The notes beneath the pieces were generated by a model, which did not search any database, had not been told where the DNA came from, and saw only the letters and a program-made list of their open reading frames with translations. The position numbers were made by a program, and so were the translations under genes. A stretch of 64,000 nt of DNA from Herpetosiphon aurantiacus DSM 785. GTDB lineage: Bacteria; Chloroflexota; Chloroflexia; Chloroflexales; Herpetosiphonaceae. Shown piece by piece: positions 34,547 to 45,256 of this stretch; the first letter of the stretch is position 1, and each line of letters starts with the position of its first letter. The stretch covers positions 2,495,199-2,559,198 of the forward strand of contig CP000875.1 of assembly GCA_000018565.1 (NCBI GenBank), read 5' to 3'.

Positions 34547-35125
34547 ATGGCGGGACAACGGGTGGGCTATATTCGCATCAGTACCAGCGATCAGCATCCG
34601 GATCGACAGCTCGACGGCCAGACCCTTGATCGCGTCTTTACCGAGCACGCTTCGGGTAAGGATCGTAACCGACCGCAGCTAGCGGCCTTATGCGCATTTG
34701 TGCGGACTGGCGATACGGTGGTTGTCCATAGTATGGATCGCTTGGCTCGCAATCTTGATGATCTCCGTGAGATTGTGCAGACCCTGACCCAACGCGGCGT
34801 GGCGATTCACTTTGTCACCAAGCACTTGACGTTTACGGGGAATGATTCCCCGATGGCGACGCTCATTCTCTCCATGCTTGGAGCGGTGGCTGAATTTGAA
34901 CGGGCCTTGATCCGCGAACGCCAGCGCGAAGGGATCGCCATGGCCAAGCAGCGTGGCGTGTATAAAGGTCGGAAGAAGGTGCTGAATCCTGCGACCATCG
35001 CTCAGGTCGTCGATCGAGCCGCTGCCGGGGAATCCAAAACGGCCTTAGCCCGCGAGCTGGGCATTAGCCGTGAAACGCTCTATCAGTATCTGCGTCAGCA
35101 TGCGACGGCTGACCGAACTCATTAA
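34547..35125 (+). CDS. Serine recombinase (resolvase/invertase family)
   Basis: A 192-residue site-specific recombinase, normal size for the Tn3-resolvase/Hin group. The catalytic serine is in VGYIRISTSDQ, followed by GKDRNRPQL, VVHSMDRLARNLDDL (conserved arginine) and the long E-helix AVAEFERALIRERQREGIAM. The C-terminal helix-turn-helix is GESKTALARELGISRETLYQ. It breaks and rejoins DNA at short paired sites. CTATCCTGA occurs twice upstream (near 34425 and 34516) and could be part of a recombination site. The antitoxin gene starts 15 bases downstream, so the recombinase and toxin pair probably form one mobile or stability module. Confidence 0.93.
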   Translation: MAGQRVGYIRISTSDQHPDRQLDGQTLDRVFTEHASGKDRNRPQLAALCAFVRTGDTVVVHSMDRLARNLDDLREIVQTLTQRGVAIHFVTKHLTFTGNDSPMATLILSMLGAVAEFERALIRERQREGIAMAKQRGVYKGRKKVLNPATIAQVVDRAAAGESKTALARELGISRETLYQYLRQHATADRTH

Positions 35126-35140
35126 GGAACGGAGGATGGA

Positions 35141-35356
35141 ATGAGCCTAGTTGCGATTCTTGAACAAGTCCAAACCTTGAGCATCCAAGAACGGAAAGAT
35201 CTGGTGAAATTCTTGGTCGATTCCTTGGATGTCCCCCCGCGCCAACCGCTCCTGCGCTTGGCGGATATGGCAGGCTTTGCTGCATCGTTGGCCACGGGCG
35301 AGGATGCCCAAACCTATGTCGATGGGTTACGGGATGCCTGGGAGCGACCACAATGA
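35141..35356 (+). CDS. Putative antitoxin of a PIN-toxin pair
   Basis: A 71-residue protein with an N-terminal helical segment (VQTLSIQERKDLVKFLVDSL) like the short antitoxin/addiction-module components of the DUF2281 kind. The acidic C-terminus (DGLRDAWERPQ) would be the toxin-binding tail. The stop overlaps the toxin start by 4 bases (ATGA), the classic antitoxin-toxin layout. It is expected to bind and silence the PIN RNase and to repress its own promoter (family knowledge). Confidence 0.75.
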   Translation: MSLVAILEQVQTLSIQERKDLVKFLVDSLDVPPRQPLLRLADMAGFAASLATGEDAQTYVDGLRDAWERPQ

Positions 35357-35808
35357 GTGTGTTGACGACCCTTGCCCCGATCCGGCGGTTGTATTTCGAT
35401 ACGGCTCCTTTGATTTACTATACGGAGGGGCATGCGCAGTATTTACCAACGCTGCGGGTCATTATGGGGCAAATTGCTCCCGATCAGATCCACGCGATCA
35501 CCTCGGTGTTAACGCTCACCGAAACGCTGATGAAACCGCTCCAGCAGCAGCAGATGGCCCTCGTGCACCAGTATCGCCTCCTCTTTTATCAAACTGCGGC
35601 GCTGACGATGGTGCCGATTACGGCTCCGATTGCTGAGTTGGCGGCTACGCTCCGGGCGCAGTATGGGCTGCGGACTCCGGATGCGTTACAACTCGCGACG
35701 GCGATTGATGCGGGCTGTGATGCCTTTTTAACCAATGATTTTGCCTTGCAGCGGGTTACTGAGATACCGGTACTGGTGGTCGATGCCTTGGCAAACGTGG
35801 CTCCTTAA
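35353..35808 (+). CDS. PIN-domain RNase toxin (VapC-like)
   Basis: A 151-residue PIN protein. It opens RLYFDTAPLIYYTEG with the first catalytic aspartate, has the glutamate in SVLTLTETLMKP, the aspartate in YGLRTPDALQLATAIDAG and the last acid in DAFLTNDFALQRV. Four acidic residues bind magnesium and cut RNA, often tRNA or rRNA in VapC relatives. It is coupled to the antitoxin gene just upstream. A 41-codon remnant of a close relative lies at 59761-59883. Confidence 0.9.
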   Translation: MSVLTTLAPIRRLYFDTAPLIYYTEGHAQYLPTLRVIMGQIAPDQIHAITSVLTLTETLMKPLQQQQMALVHQYRLLFYQTAALTMVPITAPIAELAATLRAQYGLRTPDALQLATAIDAGCDAFLTNDFALQRVTEIPVLVVDALANVAP

Positions 35809-35950
35809 TCGTGCTTGTTGGTTCCTGACACTGAAGAGGGGGTAGCCGTCGCGGTGCTCCCTCACACACCGATCATCCCGACCTGAAAATGATGCTTGAC
35901 ATGCACCAATGTGCCCATGATAATAGGGACACATTGGCGCTTTCGTATGA

Positions 35951-35973
35951 ATCCCCCGATGAGTGAGGGGGAT
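35951..35973 (+). promoter_or_regulatory. Hairpin just before the RHS ribosome site
   Basis: Seven-base perfect arms (35951-35957 and 35967-35973) with a 9-base loop, ending one base before the GGAGGA ribosome site. In RNA it could limit or time translation of the toxin gene. No direct support. Confidence 0.4.
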
Positions 35974-35985
35974 GGAGGAATGCAT

Positions 35986-38900
35986 ATGCCCCTGCTTCGG
36001 CGTGGGCGCGTTTGGTACGCGCTCTGTCTTTTTTGCATGCTGGTTCCCTTGTTCGTGCATCCGGCCACCATCCAACCCGTTATGGCTGCGCCGCTTGTCC
36101 CAGCATCGTCCACGCACCAGTGGACGCAAGCAACCCCGACCGCGCTGCTCATCGCCAATACGGCGGATGGCATCACCCTCACCAGTGCGGATACCGCCCT
36201 TCGCCAATTTCTGGAAACCACTATGGGCTGGACAGTCACGCTTAAAGATGATGACCTCGTCCAAGCGAGTGATGCGGCGGCGGTCAATGTGGTGGTCATT
36301 TCGGCATCGATTGATTCGTATAAATTAGACAATGATTTTACCTATGTCACCACGCCGATGGTAGTGAATGAATATGCGCTCTATGATCAATTGGGCATGA
36401 CGAATGGCGCATCGGGAACGGATTATGGGATTAACTCGGGAACCCCGACTACGACCATCACGCTGCTCGATCCAACCCATCCCTTAGCGGGTGGCAAGAG
36501 TGGAACCATCACCGTCCAAAGTCAGAGTTTGCGCTTGCCCTATGGCCGTCCGGTCAATCAAGGGGTGAAGGTCGCAAATCTGCCGGGCAGCACGAGTAAA
36601 ACGGTGCTGTTTGGCTACGATACTGGGGCGACGATGACGATCCCCAGCACCAAGGATGGCGGCTTAGTGGGGTCAACCCCGTTAGCGGCCCCGGCACGTC
36701 GGGTTGGGTTGTTCTTGGATGCCGATACCCCCTTATACTTAACCAGCGATGGGTGGGATCTCGTTCGTTCCGCGTTGCTGTGGGCGATTGGGCAAACCCC
36801 ACCGAGTGGCACGCCAACGCCCACTACCGTCGCGCCGACGGCAACGCCTGCGCCGGAAACCGCGACGGCTGCTCCAGCGACCGCCACGGCCACGAGTCTG
36901 CCTCCGACGGCAACCGCGACGAATCTGCCCCCAACCGTCACGCCACCGAGTGGTGCGGGGAAAAACCTGCTCTTGGTGGTGGGCAGTGTGCCCTTGGGGA
37001 GTGGTGATGCGGCGGTACTGCAACGCTTGACCGATGCCCAGTACACCGTGCAGGTAATTCCCCAGACCAGTCTTACCCTCGAGGCAACCCAGGGCATGCA
37101 TGGCGTGTTGATCTCCTCAACCGTCAGCGCGTCGGCGATTGGTATGCTGTTGACCACCCATCCCGTGCCCGTGTTGACCTGGGAATATGCGCTCTATGAT
37201 GATCTGCGAATGACGGGCACGAGTTCCGGTACGCATTTCGGGACGAGTACGGGCAGTACGCTCAGTATTGCGGCTCCGACACATCCGATTGCCGCCGGGT
37301 TGAGTGGGGTCGTCAGCGTGAGCGGATCAGCGGTCACCTTGGCCTTTGGGCAACCACTTGCCCAAGCAACGCTGGTCGCCGCCTTACCCAATGCGCCAGC
37401 ATCGGCGGGCATTTTTACCTATGCCCAAGGGGCTGCATTAAGCAGCGGAACGGCTCCCGCACGGCGGGCGGGCTTTTTCTTTGATAACACCAGCCCAACA
37501 ACGGCAACCGCGACCGGCTGGGCGTTGTTTGAGCGGAGTGTGGCGTGGCTGATTGAGGGCTTTACCCCCATTCAACCCGCGACGGCGACCCCGACCGCGA
37601 CGGTAGTCCCCAGTCCCACTCCGACCGCGAGTCCGACGATCGTTCCGAGTGTCACCCCAGTGGTGCCGCCCAGTGCGACCCCTATCCCGACTGCGACTCC
37701 CTTGGTCATTCCGCCTGATCCGGCAGCAGTGGCCCCCGCGTTAAGTGCGTTTACCGCCAGCGATTTGTTTGCGGATACCGCCTTCTTGTATACGGGAACG
37801 ACCCCGATTCAAACGGGGGTGGCCCCAGATACGATTACCGCGCAGCGGGTGGCGGTGATTCGTGGACGGGTGCTAGATCGCACGCGCCAGCCGATTCCTG
37901 GCGTGCAAATCACGATTAAGGATCATCCCGAATTTGGTATGACCCACACCCGGGCCGATGGCATGTTTGATTTGGTGGTCAATGGTGGCAGTCGGTTGGT
38001 GGTCCAGTATCAGCATCCACAGTTTTTGCGGGTGCAACGGGCCGTGACCACCCCCTGGCGTGATAGTGTCTGGACTCCTGAGGTCGTACTCACGCCGCTC
38101 TCGCCGATCGTCACAACGATTCAGTTGGGGGGCGCTGCGCAGGCTGCCGAGGGCACGGTTAGCACCGATGATCGGGGGACGCGCCAGGCGCGGCTCTTCT
38201 TCCCTGCGGGCATTACGGCCACGTTGCGCCTGCCGTCAGGAGCCACCCAGCCGCTGACCAGCATTGCGGTGCGGGCGAGCGAATATACCGTCGGCGATAC
38301 GGGACGTGCAGCGATGCCGGGCGAATTGCCGAGTAATAGTGGCTATACCTATGCAGCAGAATTCAGCGCCGATGAAGCGTTGGCGGTCGATGGCTCGGTG
38401 GAATTTAGTCAGGCAGTCGCCAACTATACGGAAAACTTCATGGGCTTTCCGGTAGGGATGGCTGTCCCCACGGGCTGGTACGATGCCCAACGGGCGGTCT
38501 GGGTTCCGAGTCCCAATGGTCGGATCATCGCAGTCTTAACCACCGCACCATTGACCCTGGATCTGACGGGGGATGGGGTGGCCGATGACCCAGCCAGCCT
38601 CGGGATTGGTGCGGATGAACAAGCCTTTGTGGCCAGCACCTATTCGGCGGGAACCAGCCTGTGGCGGGTGCCGATGACCCACTTTACGCCGTGGGATCAT
38701 AACTGGCCCTTTGGCCCACCAGACGATGCGGTTGGCCCTAATGGTGGCCCATTAAGCAGTGATCCCCCGATTAGCATTCCCTGTGAACAACCGGGGTCGG
38801 TGATTACCTGTGAAACCCAAAGTGTTGGGGAAGAGGTTGCGCTTGCGGGCACACCATTCCGATTGGTCTACACGAGTGATCCTGCGGCGGCCCATCATCA

Positions 38901-41900
38901 GGAAGTCGTCATTCCGCTGAGTGGGGCAACCATTCCGAATTCGCTGACCGGGATTGATGTAACGGTGCAGATAGGTGGGCAACAATGGACGCAGGCCTTT
39001 TCGCCGAGTACCAATTTGGCAACGATCTTTACGTGGGATGGATTGGATGCCTATGGGCGGATGCTCCAAGGCAGTCAGTCCGCGACGATCAAGATCGGGT
39101 TTACCTATCCTGGTCAGTATCGCACTCCGGCCCAATTCGGGAGTGCGTTTGGCCAATTTGGGACAGGCGGAATCTCCCTAACGGGTGACCGCGCTACCGA
39201 GATGATTACGGTCGAACGCGTGTTAAACACAACGCTTGGCCGACTCCATGTCAGTCAAAATGCGATTGGCGGATGGTCGTTGGATATTCATCATCAGTAT
39301 GATACGCATCAACGTATCCTCTATCGTGGTGATGGGAGTCGCCAGCGGGCGGAGGCGCTGACCGCTGTTACCCGAACAGGAGTCGGCTGGGCCTATCCGC
39401 GGCTTCATGCGATTGCCCCAACCCGTGATGGGGGACGCTATGAAGCAGGTGGATCGGGTTCGATCAGTACAAACCTGTGGGAGTGGTTGCCCGATGGAAC
39501 GCGGAGGCAACGATCCGGAATCCTGAATGGGTTACCACCAGCTGATGGGCAATTACTCAGTCATACCGAATTTAATGGCATCCGTGCGCTGCATACCACG
39601 CCAACGGGTGAGGTCTATCTGACCGATGAGGGATCGACGTGGGGTGGCAACGCACCTGCAATCTACCGAATTACGGCTGATCAGCGGCTCGAACGGGTGG
39701 TTGGGGGGACGACCAAAGCGTTGACGCTCACACCAGATGGTGCTGTGGCGCGAACGATGCCGATCGGGACACCCCTTGCCGTAGATGTGGATACTGATGG
39801 AACCGTGTGGTTTATTGATGCCTATACGGTTGAGGTTCCGCAGGCGAATGGCCCGATCATCGGCAAGACGGTGACAGCATTGCGCGTGGTCCGGACGGAT
39901 GGGCAGGTCATCCATCCCGTCGCACCAACGCAGCTGCGGTGTGGCTTTCCCAATTTACGGGATGAGGAGATCGTCCATGTCACGCATGATACGCGCGGGA
40001 ATCATTATCTCGCCCTGCGTGGCCGCTATCCGGCGGTTGCGGGGCCGACAGGAACCGGGTGTATCCTGCGGATTGATGCGGCAGGAACGATTACGCGGAT
40101 TGCGGGCCGAGATACCAACGGTCAAGCCATTGGACAATATCCGGAAGGATGGTTGGCGACGGAATCCCCCCTTATCGATCCTAATGCCGTTCATGTCCAT
40201 TCAGATGGACGGTTGATTGTGCAAGACATCGGAGCCTTACGCGAGATCCTTCCCGACGGCGAAATGCGAACCATTGTCGGGAATCCGTCCCCGAGCACTG
40301 ATCCCCAACTGGACGAACTCTTTGGGAGTATGGTGGGTCCCAATGGCCAGATTTCGTTTACCTCGCGTGCGGTGAAACAGGGAACTGTCGCGCCGCCGTT
40401 CCCCGGTGTGGGACAAGCACGCCTTGAAGTGCCATCCTCAGATGGGAGCGAAGTCTACGTTTTTGCATCCACAGGCCGCCATTTACTGACCCGCGATGCG
40501 ATGACCGGGGTGCTTCGCTATACCTTTCTCTATGATACAGCAGGACGGTTAACGGGGGTGCGGGATCAGCATGGACAGACCACGACGATCACGCGGATAG
40601 CCGATGGCACCCCAACGGCGGTGGTGAGCCCCGATGGGGTTACGACCACGCTGACGGTCGGCTCCGATGGCAGCGTGCAGGCGATCAATGATCCGACCCA
40701 GAGTCGCTGGCAGCTTCAGTATCAGGATGGACTATTGACGCGCTTGATTGATCCACGCAATCCTGATTGGCAGCATCAGTATACGTATACCGCTGATGGG
40801 CATCTCAGCCAAGACATTGGGGCAACCGGCGGATGGACAGCGCTCGATCAGACGCGGCTCAGTGCCACGACGACCATCGTGACCAGTACCACGGCCACGG
40901 GGATCATGACGGCGCATCGGATTAGTACCGCCGCCGATGGCACGACGAGCCGGATGGTGACGACCGAAGGTCGCCCAACGATCACGACCGCGATCGATGC
41001 CCATGGCAATCAGGTGCTGATTGATGCACGGGGCATGCGGCGCACGACGACCATGGCTCCTGATCCCCGTTGGGGGATGACGGCTCCCTATCCTGCGGCG
41101 ATCACGGTGACCAATCCGGCAGGACAGGTGGTGGCAACCGCCACGATGCACCGGAGTGTAGTGCTGAGTGACCCGACCGATCCGTGGAGTTTGGTGACGT
41201 GGCAGGAGGTCTTCACCCAACACGGCTTGACGACCACGACCATCTATACCGCCGCAACCCGCACGCGTCAGGTAACCTTGCCATCAGGGGTCGTGCGCGT
41301 GACCACCTATAACGCAGCTGGACAGCCGATTACGGAAACGGCGACCGATCAGGCCGTGAAATCATGGACGTATCAGCCCGATGGCCGACTCGCTAGTGAC
41401 ACGATCGGGACGGGGCCAACTGCTGCGACAACGACCTATGCCTATACGCCCCAGGGCTTTATCGCCGCCATCACCAATGCGCTGGGCGAAACGACCACCT
41501 ATACCCATGATGCCGCCGGACGGATCGCGACCGTAACCCACCCGACGGGCCATACCCGCCAGTATTGGTATGATGCGGTGGGTAATCGGGTGCAGGAACG
41601 CGACGAACGGGGCATGGTGACGACCCGGGTCTACAATGCCGACAACCAACCGATTGCCGAAGTCGTCGATGTGCACGGTCGGGCAATCTTAACGACCGTC
41701 ACCTATGACCTGCATGGCCGCGTGGTGCGCGAAAGCACGGCCCAAGGGGCGAATCGTCCGCCAGCGGTCACGACCTATGGCTATGCATCGCTCAGTCCAG
41801 TGGCCAGTGTGCCCATCAGCGTGACGAATGCGCTGGGCGAGACCACGACCTATACCTATGATGCGGTGGGGGATCTGGTTGCAGTAACCGATGCCATGCA

Positions 41901-44900
41901 GCACACGACGGTCATGACCTATACCCCCGAAGGGTGGCTGGCCGCTGTCCAATCCCCGAGTGGTCAGCTGATGCAACGGGACTATACCACTGATGGCCAA
42001 GTCCTGAGTGAAACCGATGCGCGGGGCAGTATCACGACCTATACCTATACGGCATTGCGCCAACCAGAAACGGTGACGGTTAACACCACTGCCGTTGCGG
42101 GCTATTCAGCGGTCGCAGCCAGCACCACCACCACCTATGATGGCTGGGGTCGGGTGGTTCGTGTGCGTGATCCGCGTCAGCAGGTGACGACGTTCCACTA
42201 TACGGATCGGGATCACCTGGCATGGACGGAACTGCCAACCGGGGAACAGACCCACTATACCTATGATGCGCTTGGACGACCCATTGCGACCGTGGTGGGA
42301 GCACACGACCCCAGTACGGCGATCACCACGACGACCAGCTACGATGCTGCTGGGCGGGTGTTGACCACGGTGGTCGATCCCGACGGCATGGCCCTGACGA
42401 CCCGCTATCGCTATACCGAACCAGGTGCGAGTAATAGTTGGGATCTGCATGCCGTGGTTGACCCGAATGGGCACACCACGCGCTATCAAACCAATGCGCT
42501 TGGCTGGATGACGGCAACGACCAATGCCCTGACCGAAACCTGGACGATGACCTACGACCAGCGGGGCAACCAGACGGGCATTACCGACCCGCGCGGGAAT
42601 ACGCTTGCGTGGGAGTATGATGCGCTCGGTCGCCGGATCATGGAACATGAGGCAGGCCGCACCCAGCGCTGGCAGTATCGGGCGGATGGACGGCTGGCGG
42701 CGCAGATCGATATGGCCAATCGCACCACCAGCTATGGCTATAGCGTTGATGGCTTCCTGACCGATATTGACTATCCCAGTGGGACAGCGGATGTCAGCTA
42801 TACCCATGACGCGAATGGCAATGTCACGACGATGCAGGATGGTCTGGGGACGACCACCTATCGCTATGATGGGCTGAATCGGCTGCGCGAACGGACGCGC
42901 GATGGGCGCACGGTGGGCTATACCTATGATGCCGCCTCGTTCCGCACCAACACCGACTATTGGGGTACGGGCAGCGTGACGGCGACTCCCGATGCCGCTG
43001 GACGGGTCGCGAGTCTGCAACCGTGGGGTGGTTCCACCACGACCTATGCCTATGGCGCACGGGGGCAGATGGCGACCGCAACCAGCGGCAGTGGCCTCAG
43101 CGTGACCCCCACCTATGATGCGGCAGGGCGCGTGCTGGCCACCCACTATGCCCAGAACGGCACGACCCTCGCCAACTTTGGCAGCACGGTGGATGCGGTG
43201 GGGAATCGTACCAGCCTTACCGATGCCAATGGCACGACGACCCTGACCTACGATGCGACGGATCGCATGGTGCAGGCTACGGAACCACAGGCCAGCACGA
43301 CGTATACCCATGACGCGGTGGGCAATCGCACCAATGTGGCAACCACGGGGCAAACCCCATTCAGCTTCAGCTATGATGCCGCCAATCGCCTGACGACCAG
43401 CGGCTATACCCATGATGCCAATGGCAACCTGACAACGACCCCCGAGGCGACCTACACCTATGACGCGGCGAATCGGGTGACCAGCAGTACAACCAGTGCA
43501 GGCACGACGACCTATGGCTATGATGGCTGGGGTAATCTCGTGCGGGTGACGACCAATGGGCAGGTACAGGATCTGGTCTTGGATGAAGCGGCAGGGTTGC
43601 CCCAGGTGCTGGGGACAGTGACCGCGAACGGCACGACCCGCGTGGCCCGCGATCCCGCAGGGTTGGTGCATCAAACCAGTGGCGGGCAAGTCAGCACCTT
43701 GCTGACCGATCTGGTGGGTAGTGTGCGGCAGGGGATCACCCCGAGCGGAACAACCCTGTTCAGCCAAGCCTTTACGGTCGATGGGGTGCCAGTGGCCCAC
43801 AGCGGCAGTGCGACGAGTGCCTTTGGCTTTACGGGGGAATGGACGAACCCGCTCGATGGCCTCGTGTATCTGCGAGCACGCCACTATCTGCCGACCATGG
43901 GACGCTTCATCCAACGCGATACCGATGCAGGCAGCAGCATGGCTCCGGCTTCGTTACATCGCTATGCCTATGTGGATAACAACCCGGCCACGTGGACCGA
44001 TCCAACGGGTCATCGGAAGGGGTTGCAACCCGATGGGTCATGGGAGCCATGTCAGATCATCCTTGGCGATCCCGAGGATCAATGCTCCTTGGGTGATTAC
44101 TTTGACTTCCCCAAATCGAAAAGTGGCGATGATCTGATGACAATGCTCAAACGGTTCGGCAAGCGCATTGAAAACTTGCCGGGTGATGCCATCCATGGGA
44201 CGATTGCCTTTGCGACCGACCCGGTTGGGACGTTATTGGCGATCCCGGGGTCGGTGGGATCGATGTCGCAGAATTGTCTCCAAGGGACGTTCTGTTACAA
44301 CTACGAAGCGTTAGCCGACTGCGTTTGGGATGTGGGTGGCATGGCGGTTGGGGGTGGCTTCGGCGGAGCAGGCATGGTTGATGACCTCGCACGCTTCCGT
44401 GGGGGAGCAGGCTATGCCGACGACTTGCGCTATCTTGATGATCTGGCGGATGGTGCCTGTTCCTTTACCCCCGATACGCCCGTGGCCACGCCGGATGGGC
44501 CGCAGCCGATTGCCCGCTTACGCGAAGGCGATACGGTGCTGGGCTACGACGAGACGACCCAAACCACCGGATCATACAGCATCACCGCTCTCCTGATCCA
44601 CGACGATCCGGTCGTGCTGGATCTGACGATTGACGGAGAGACCATCACCACGACACCCGAGCATCCCTTCTATGTGCGCGGAATGGGCTGGGTTCCTGCT
44701 GGCGATCTCGAACCAGGTGCTGCGATTCGCACGGCGAGTGGCACATGGGGATACGTGCAAATCAGCATTGCGCGGAACATGCCGCAGACGATGTATAACC
44801 TTACCGTGGCGGACGCGCATACCTTCTTTGTCGGGGATGACCAGTGGCTGGTGCATAACGCCAAGTGCCCGAAGCCTAGAAACAGTGCGTATGCTGGCAC

Positions 44901-45207
44901 AACCTACTATCCAAAAGATCCTAACGTAAGAGCACGGTATCCAAACGGTGTTCCCTTCGATGCCCAAGGGTATCCTGATTTCTCAGCATATTCTATTAAG
45001 GATGTCCAAATTGATATGAGAGGAAATCGTGGGAGCGACTTTGCCAAAGCAGATCAAGCCGCAGGTTATACAGTAAGACCCTCTGGTTATACGTGGCATC
45101 ATCACCAAGATAGAACAACGATGCAGTTAGTACCAACCGATTTACATGGAGATGTAGCACATACAGGAGGGGTTTCTATGATTAGATGGTTTGGTATATT
45201 ACCGTAG
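35986..45207 (+). CDS. Giant secreted RHS/YD-repeat protein with Hint domain and WHH nuclease tip
   Basis: 3,073 residues. Start chosen at 35986 (GGAGGA 6 bases upstream). Order: signal peptide (ALCLFCMLVPLFV core); two copies of a domain ending in APARRVG/APARRAG at about 40-265 and 325-525, joined by Thr-Pro linkers; a carboxypeptidase-regulatory-like domain at about 620-700 (VIRGRVLDRTRQPIPGVQIT); NHL-like segments; YD repeats from about 1500 to 2640, such as TTTYAYTPQG; and the RHS core end RARHYLPTMGRFIQRD. A Hint domain at about 2825-2958 (CSFTPDTPVATPDG to WLVHNA) can cut after the HN. The last about 115 residues carry YTWHHHQDRTTMQLVPTDLH, an HNH/Endo VII-type WHH nuclease. Shell, self-release and toxin tip fit a polymorphic toxin against neighbouring cells. 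The tip DNA is richer in A and T than the core. Confidence 0.93.
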   Translation: MPLLRRGRVWYALCLFCMLVPLFVHPATIQPVMAAPLVPASSTHQWTQATPTALLIANTADGITLTSADTALRQFLETTMGWTVTLKDDDLVQASDAAAVNVVVISASIDSYKLDNDFTYVTTPMVVNEYALYDQLGMTNGASGTDYGINSGTPTTTITLLDPTHPLAGGKSGTITVQSQSLRLPYGRPVNQGVKVANLPGSTSKTVLFGYDTGATMTIPSTKDGGLVGSTPLAAPARRVGLFLDADTPLYLTSDGWDLVRSALLWAIGQTPPSGTPTPTTVAPTATPAPETATAAPATATATSLPPTATATNLPPTVTPPSGAGKNLLLVVGSVPLGSGDAAVLQRLTDAQYTVQVIPQTSLTLEATQGMHGVLISSTVSASAIGMLLTTHPVPVLTWEYALYDDLRMTGTSSGTHFGTSTGSTLSIAAPTHPIAAGLSGVVSVSGSAVTLAFGQPLAQATLVAALPNAPASAGIFTYAQGAALSSGTAPARRAGFFFDNTSPTTATATGWALFERSVAWLIEGFTPIQPATATPTATVVPSPTPTASPTIVPSVTPVVPPSATPIPTATPLVIPPDPAAVAPALSAFTASDLFADTAFLYTGTTPIQTGVAPDTITAQRVAVIRGRVLDRTRQPIPGVQITIKDHPEFGMTHTRADGMFDLVVNGGSRLVVQYQHPQFLRVQRAVTTPWRDSVWTPEVVLTPLSPIVTTIQLGGAAQAAEGTVSTDDRGTRQARLFFPAGITATLRLPSGATQPLTSIAVRASEYTVGDTGRAAMPGELPSNSGYTYAAEFSADEALAVDGSVEFSQAVANYTENFMGFPVGMAVPTGWYDAQRAVWVPSPNGRIIAVLTTAPLTLDLTGDGVADDPASLGIGADEQAFVASTYSAGTSLWRVPMTHFTPWDHNWPFGPPDDAVGPNGGPLSSDPPISIPCEQPGSVITCETQSVGEEVALAGTPFRLVYTSDPAAAHHQEVVIPLSGATIPNSLTGIDVTVQIGGQQWTQAFSPSTNLATIFTWDGLDAYGRMLQGSQSATIKIGFTYPGQYRTPAQFGSAFGQFGTGGISLTGDRATEMITVERVLNTTLGRLHVSQNAIGGWSLDIHHQYDTHQRILYRGDGSRQRAEALTAVTRTGVGWAYPRLHAIAPTRDGGRYEAGGSGSISTNLWEWLPDGTRRQRSGILNGLPPADGQLLSHTEFNGIRALHTTPTGEVYLTDEGSTWGGNAPAIYRITADQRLERVVGGTTKALTLTPDGAVARTMPIGTPLAVDVDTDGTVWFIDAYTVEVPQANGPIIGKTVTALRVVRTDGQVIHPVAPTQLRCGFPNLRDEEIVHVTHDTRGNHYLALRGRYPAVAGPTGTGCILRIDAAGTITRIAGRDTNGQAIGQYPEGWLATESPLIDPNAVHVHSDGRLIVQDIGALREILPDGEMRTIVGNPSPSTDPQLDELFGSMVGPNGQISFTSRAVKQGTVAPPFPGVGQARLEVPSSDGSEVYVFASTGRHLLTRDAMTGVLRYTFLYDTAGRLTGVRDQHGQTTTITRIADGTPTAVVSPDGVTTTLTVGSDGSVQAINDPTQSRWQLQYQDGLLTRLIDPRNPDWQHQYTYTADGHLSQDIGATGGWTALDQTRLSATTTIVTSTTATGIMTAHRISTAADGTTSRMVTTEGRPTITTAIDAHGNQVLIDARGMRRTTTMAPDPRWGMTAPYPAAITVTNPAGQVVATATMHRSVVLSDPTDPWSLVTWQEVFTQHGLTTTTIYTAATRTRQVTLPSGVVRVTTYNAAGQPITETATDQAVKSWTYQPDGRLASDTIGTGPTAATTTYAYTPQGFIAAITNALGETTTYTHDAAGRIATVTHPTGHTRQYWYDAVGNRVQERDERGMVTTRVYNADNQPIAEVVDVHGRAILTTVTYDLHGRVVRESTAQGANRPPAVTTYGYASLSPVASVPISVTNALGETTTYTYDAVGDLVAVTDAMQHTTVMTYTPEGWLAAVQSPSGQLMQRDYTTDGQVLSETDARGSITTYTYTALRQPETVTVNTTAVAGYSAVAASTTTTYDGWGRVVRVRDPRQQVTTFHYTDRDHLAWTELPTGEQTHYTYDALGRPIATVVGAHDPSTAITTTTSYDAAGRVLTTVVDPDGMALTTRYRYTEPGASNSWDLHAVVDPNGHTTRYQTNALGWMTATTNALTETWTMTYDQRGNQTGITDPRGNTLAWEYDALGRRIMEHEAGRTQRWQYRADGRLAAQIDMANRTTSYGYSVDGFLTDIDYPSGTADVSYTHDANGNVTTMQDGLGTTTYRYDGLNRLRERTRDGRTVGYTYDAASFRTNTDYWGTGSVTATPDAAGRVASLQPWGGSTTTYAYGARGQMATATSGSGLSVTPTYDAAGRVLATHYAQNGTTLANFGSTVDAVGNRTSLTDANGTTTLTYDATDRMVQATEPQASTTYTHDAVGNRTNVATTGQTPFSFSYDAANRLTTSGYTHDANGNLTTTPEATYTYDAANRVTSSTTSAGTTTYGYDGWGNLVRVTTNGQVQDLVLDEAAGLPQVLGTVTANGTTRVARDPAGLVHQTSGGQVSTLLTDLVGSVRQGITPSGTTLFSQAFTVDGVPVAHSGSATSAFGFTGEWTNPLDGLVYLRARHYLPTMGRFIQRDTDAGSSMAPASLHRYAYVDNNPATWTDPTGHRKGLQPDGSWEPCQIILGDPEDQCSLGDYFDFPKSKSGDDLMTMLKRFGKRIENLPGDAIHGTIAFATDPVGTLLAIPGSVGSMSQNCLQGTFCYNYEALADCVWDVGGMAVGGGFGGAGMVDDLARFRGGAGYADDLRYLDDLADGACSFTPDTPVATPDGPQPIARLREGDTVLGYDETTQTTGSYSITALLIHDDPVVLDLTIDGETITTTPEHPFYVRGMGWVPAGDLEPGAAIRTASGTWGYVQISIARNMPQTMYNLTVADAHTFFVGDDQWLVHNAKCPKPRNSAYAGTTYYPKDPNVRARYPNGVPFDAQGYPDFSAYSIKDVQIDMRGNRGSDFAKADQAAGYTVRPSGYTWHHHQDRTTMQLVPTDLHGDVAHTGGVSMIRWFGILP

Positions 45208-45212
45208 CAAAT

Positions 45213-45256
45213 AAGAAGGTAAGTGGATTATAGTACTATAATCCACTTACCTTCTT
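45213..45256. terminator. Perfect 44-base palindrome after the RHS gene
   Basis: A 22-base arm repeats exactly in inverse with no loop, starting 5 bases after the RHS stop codon. It should fold into a strong hairpin in RNA from either strand and probably terminates the very long RHS transcript. Confidence 0.8.

Noticed and set aside
42106-43914. A 602-codon minus-strand frame inside the RHS gene
   Set aside because: It is open only because the YD repeats use a biased codon set; the plus strand carries clear YD motifs.
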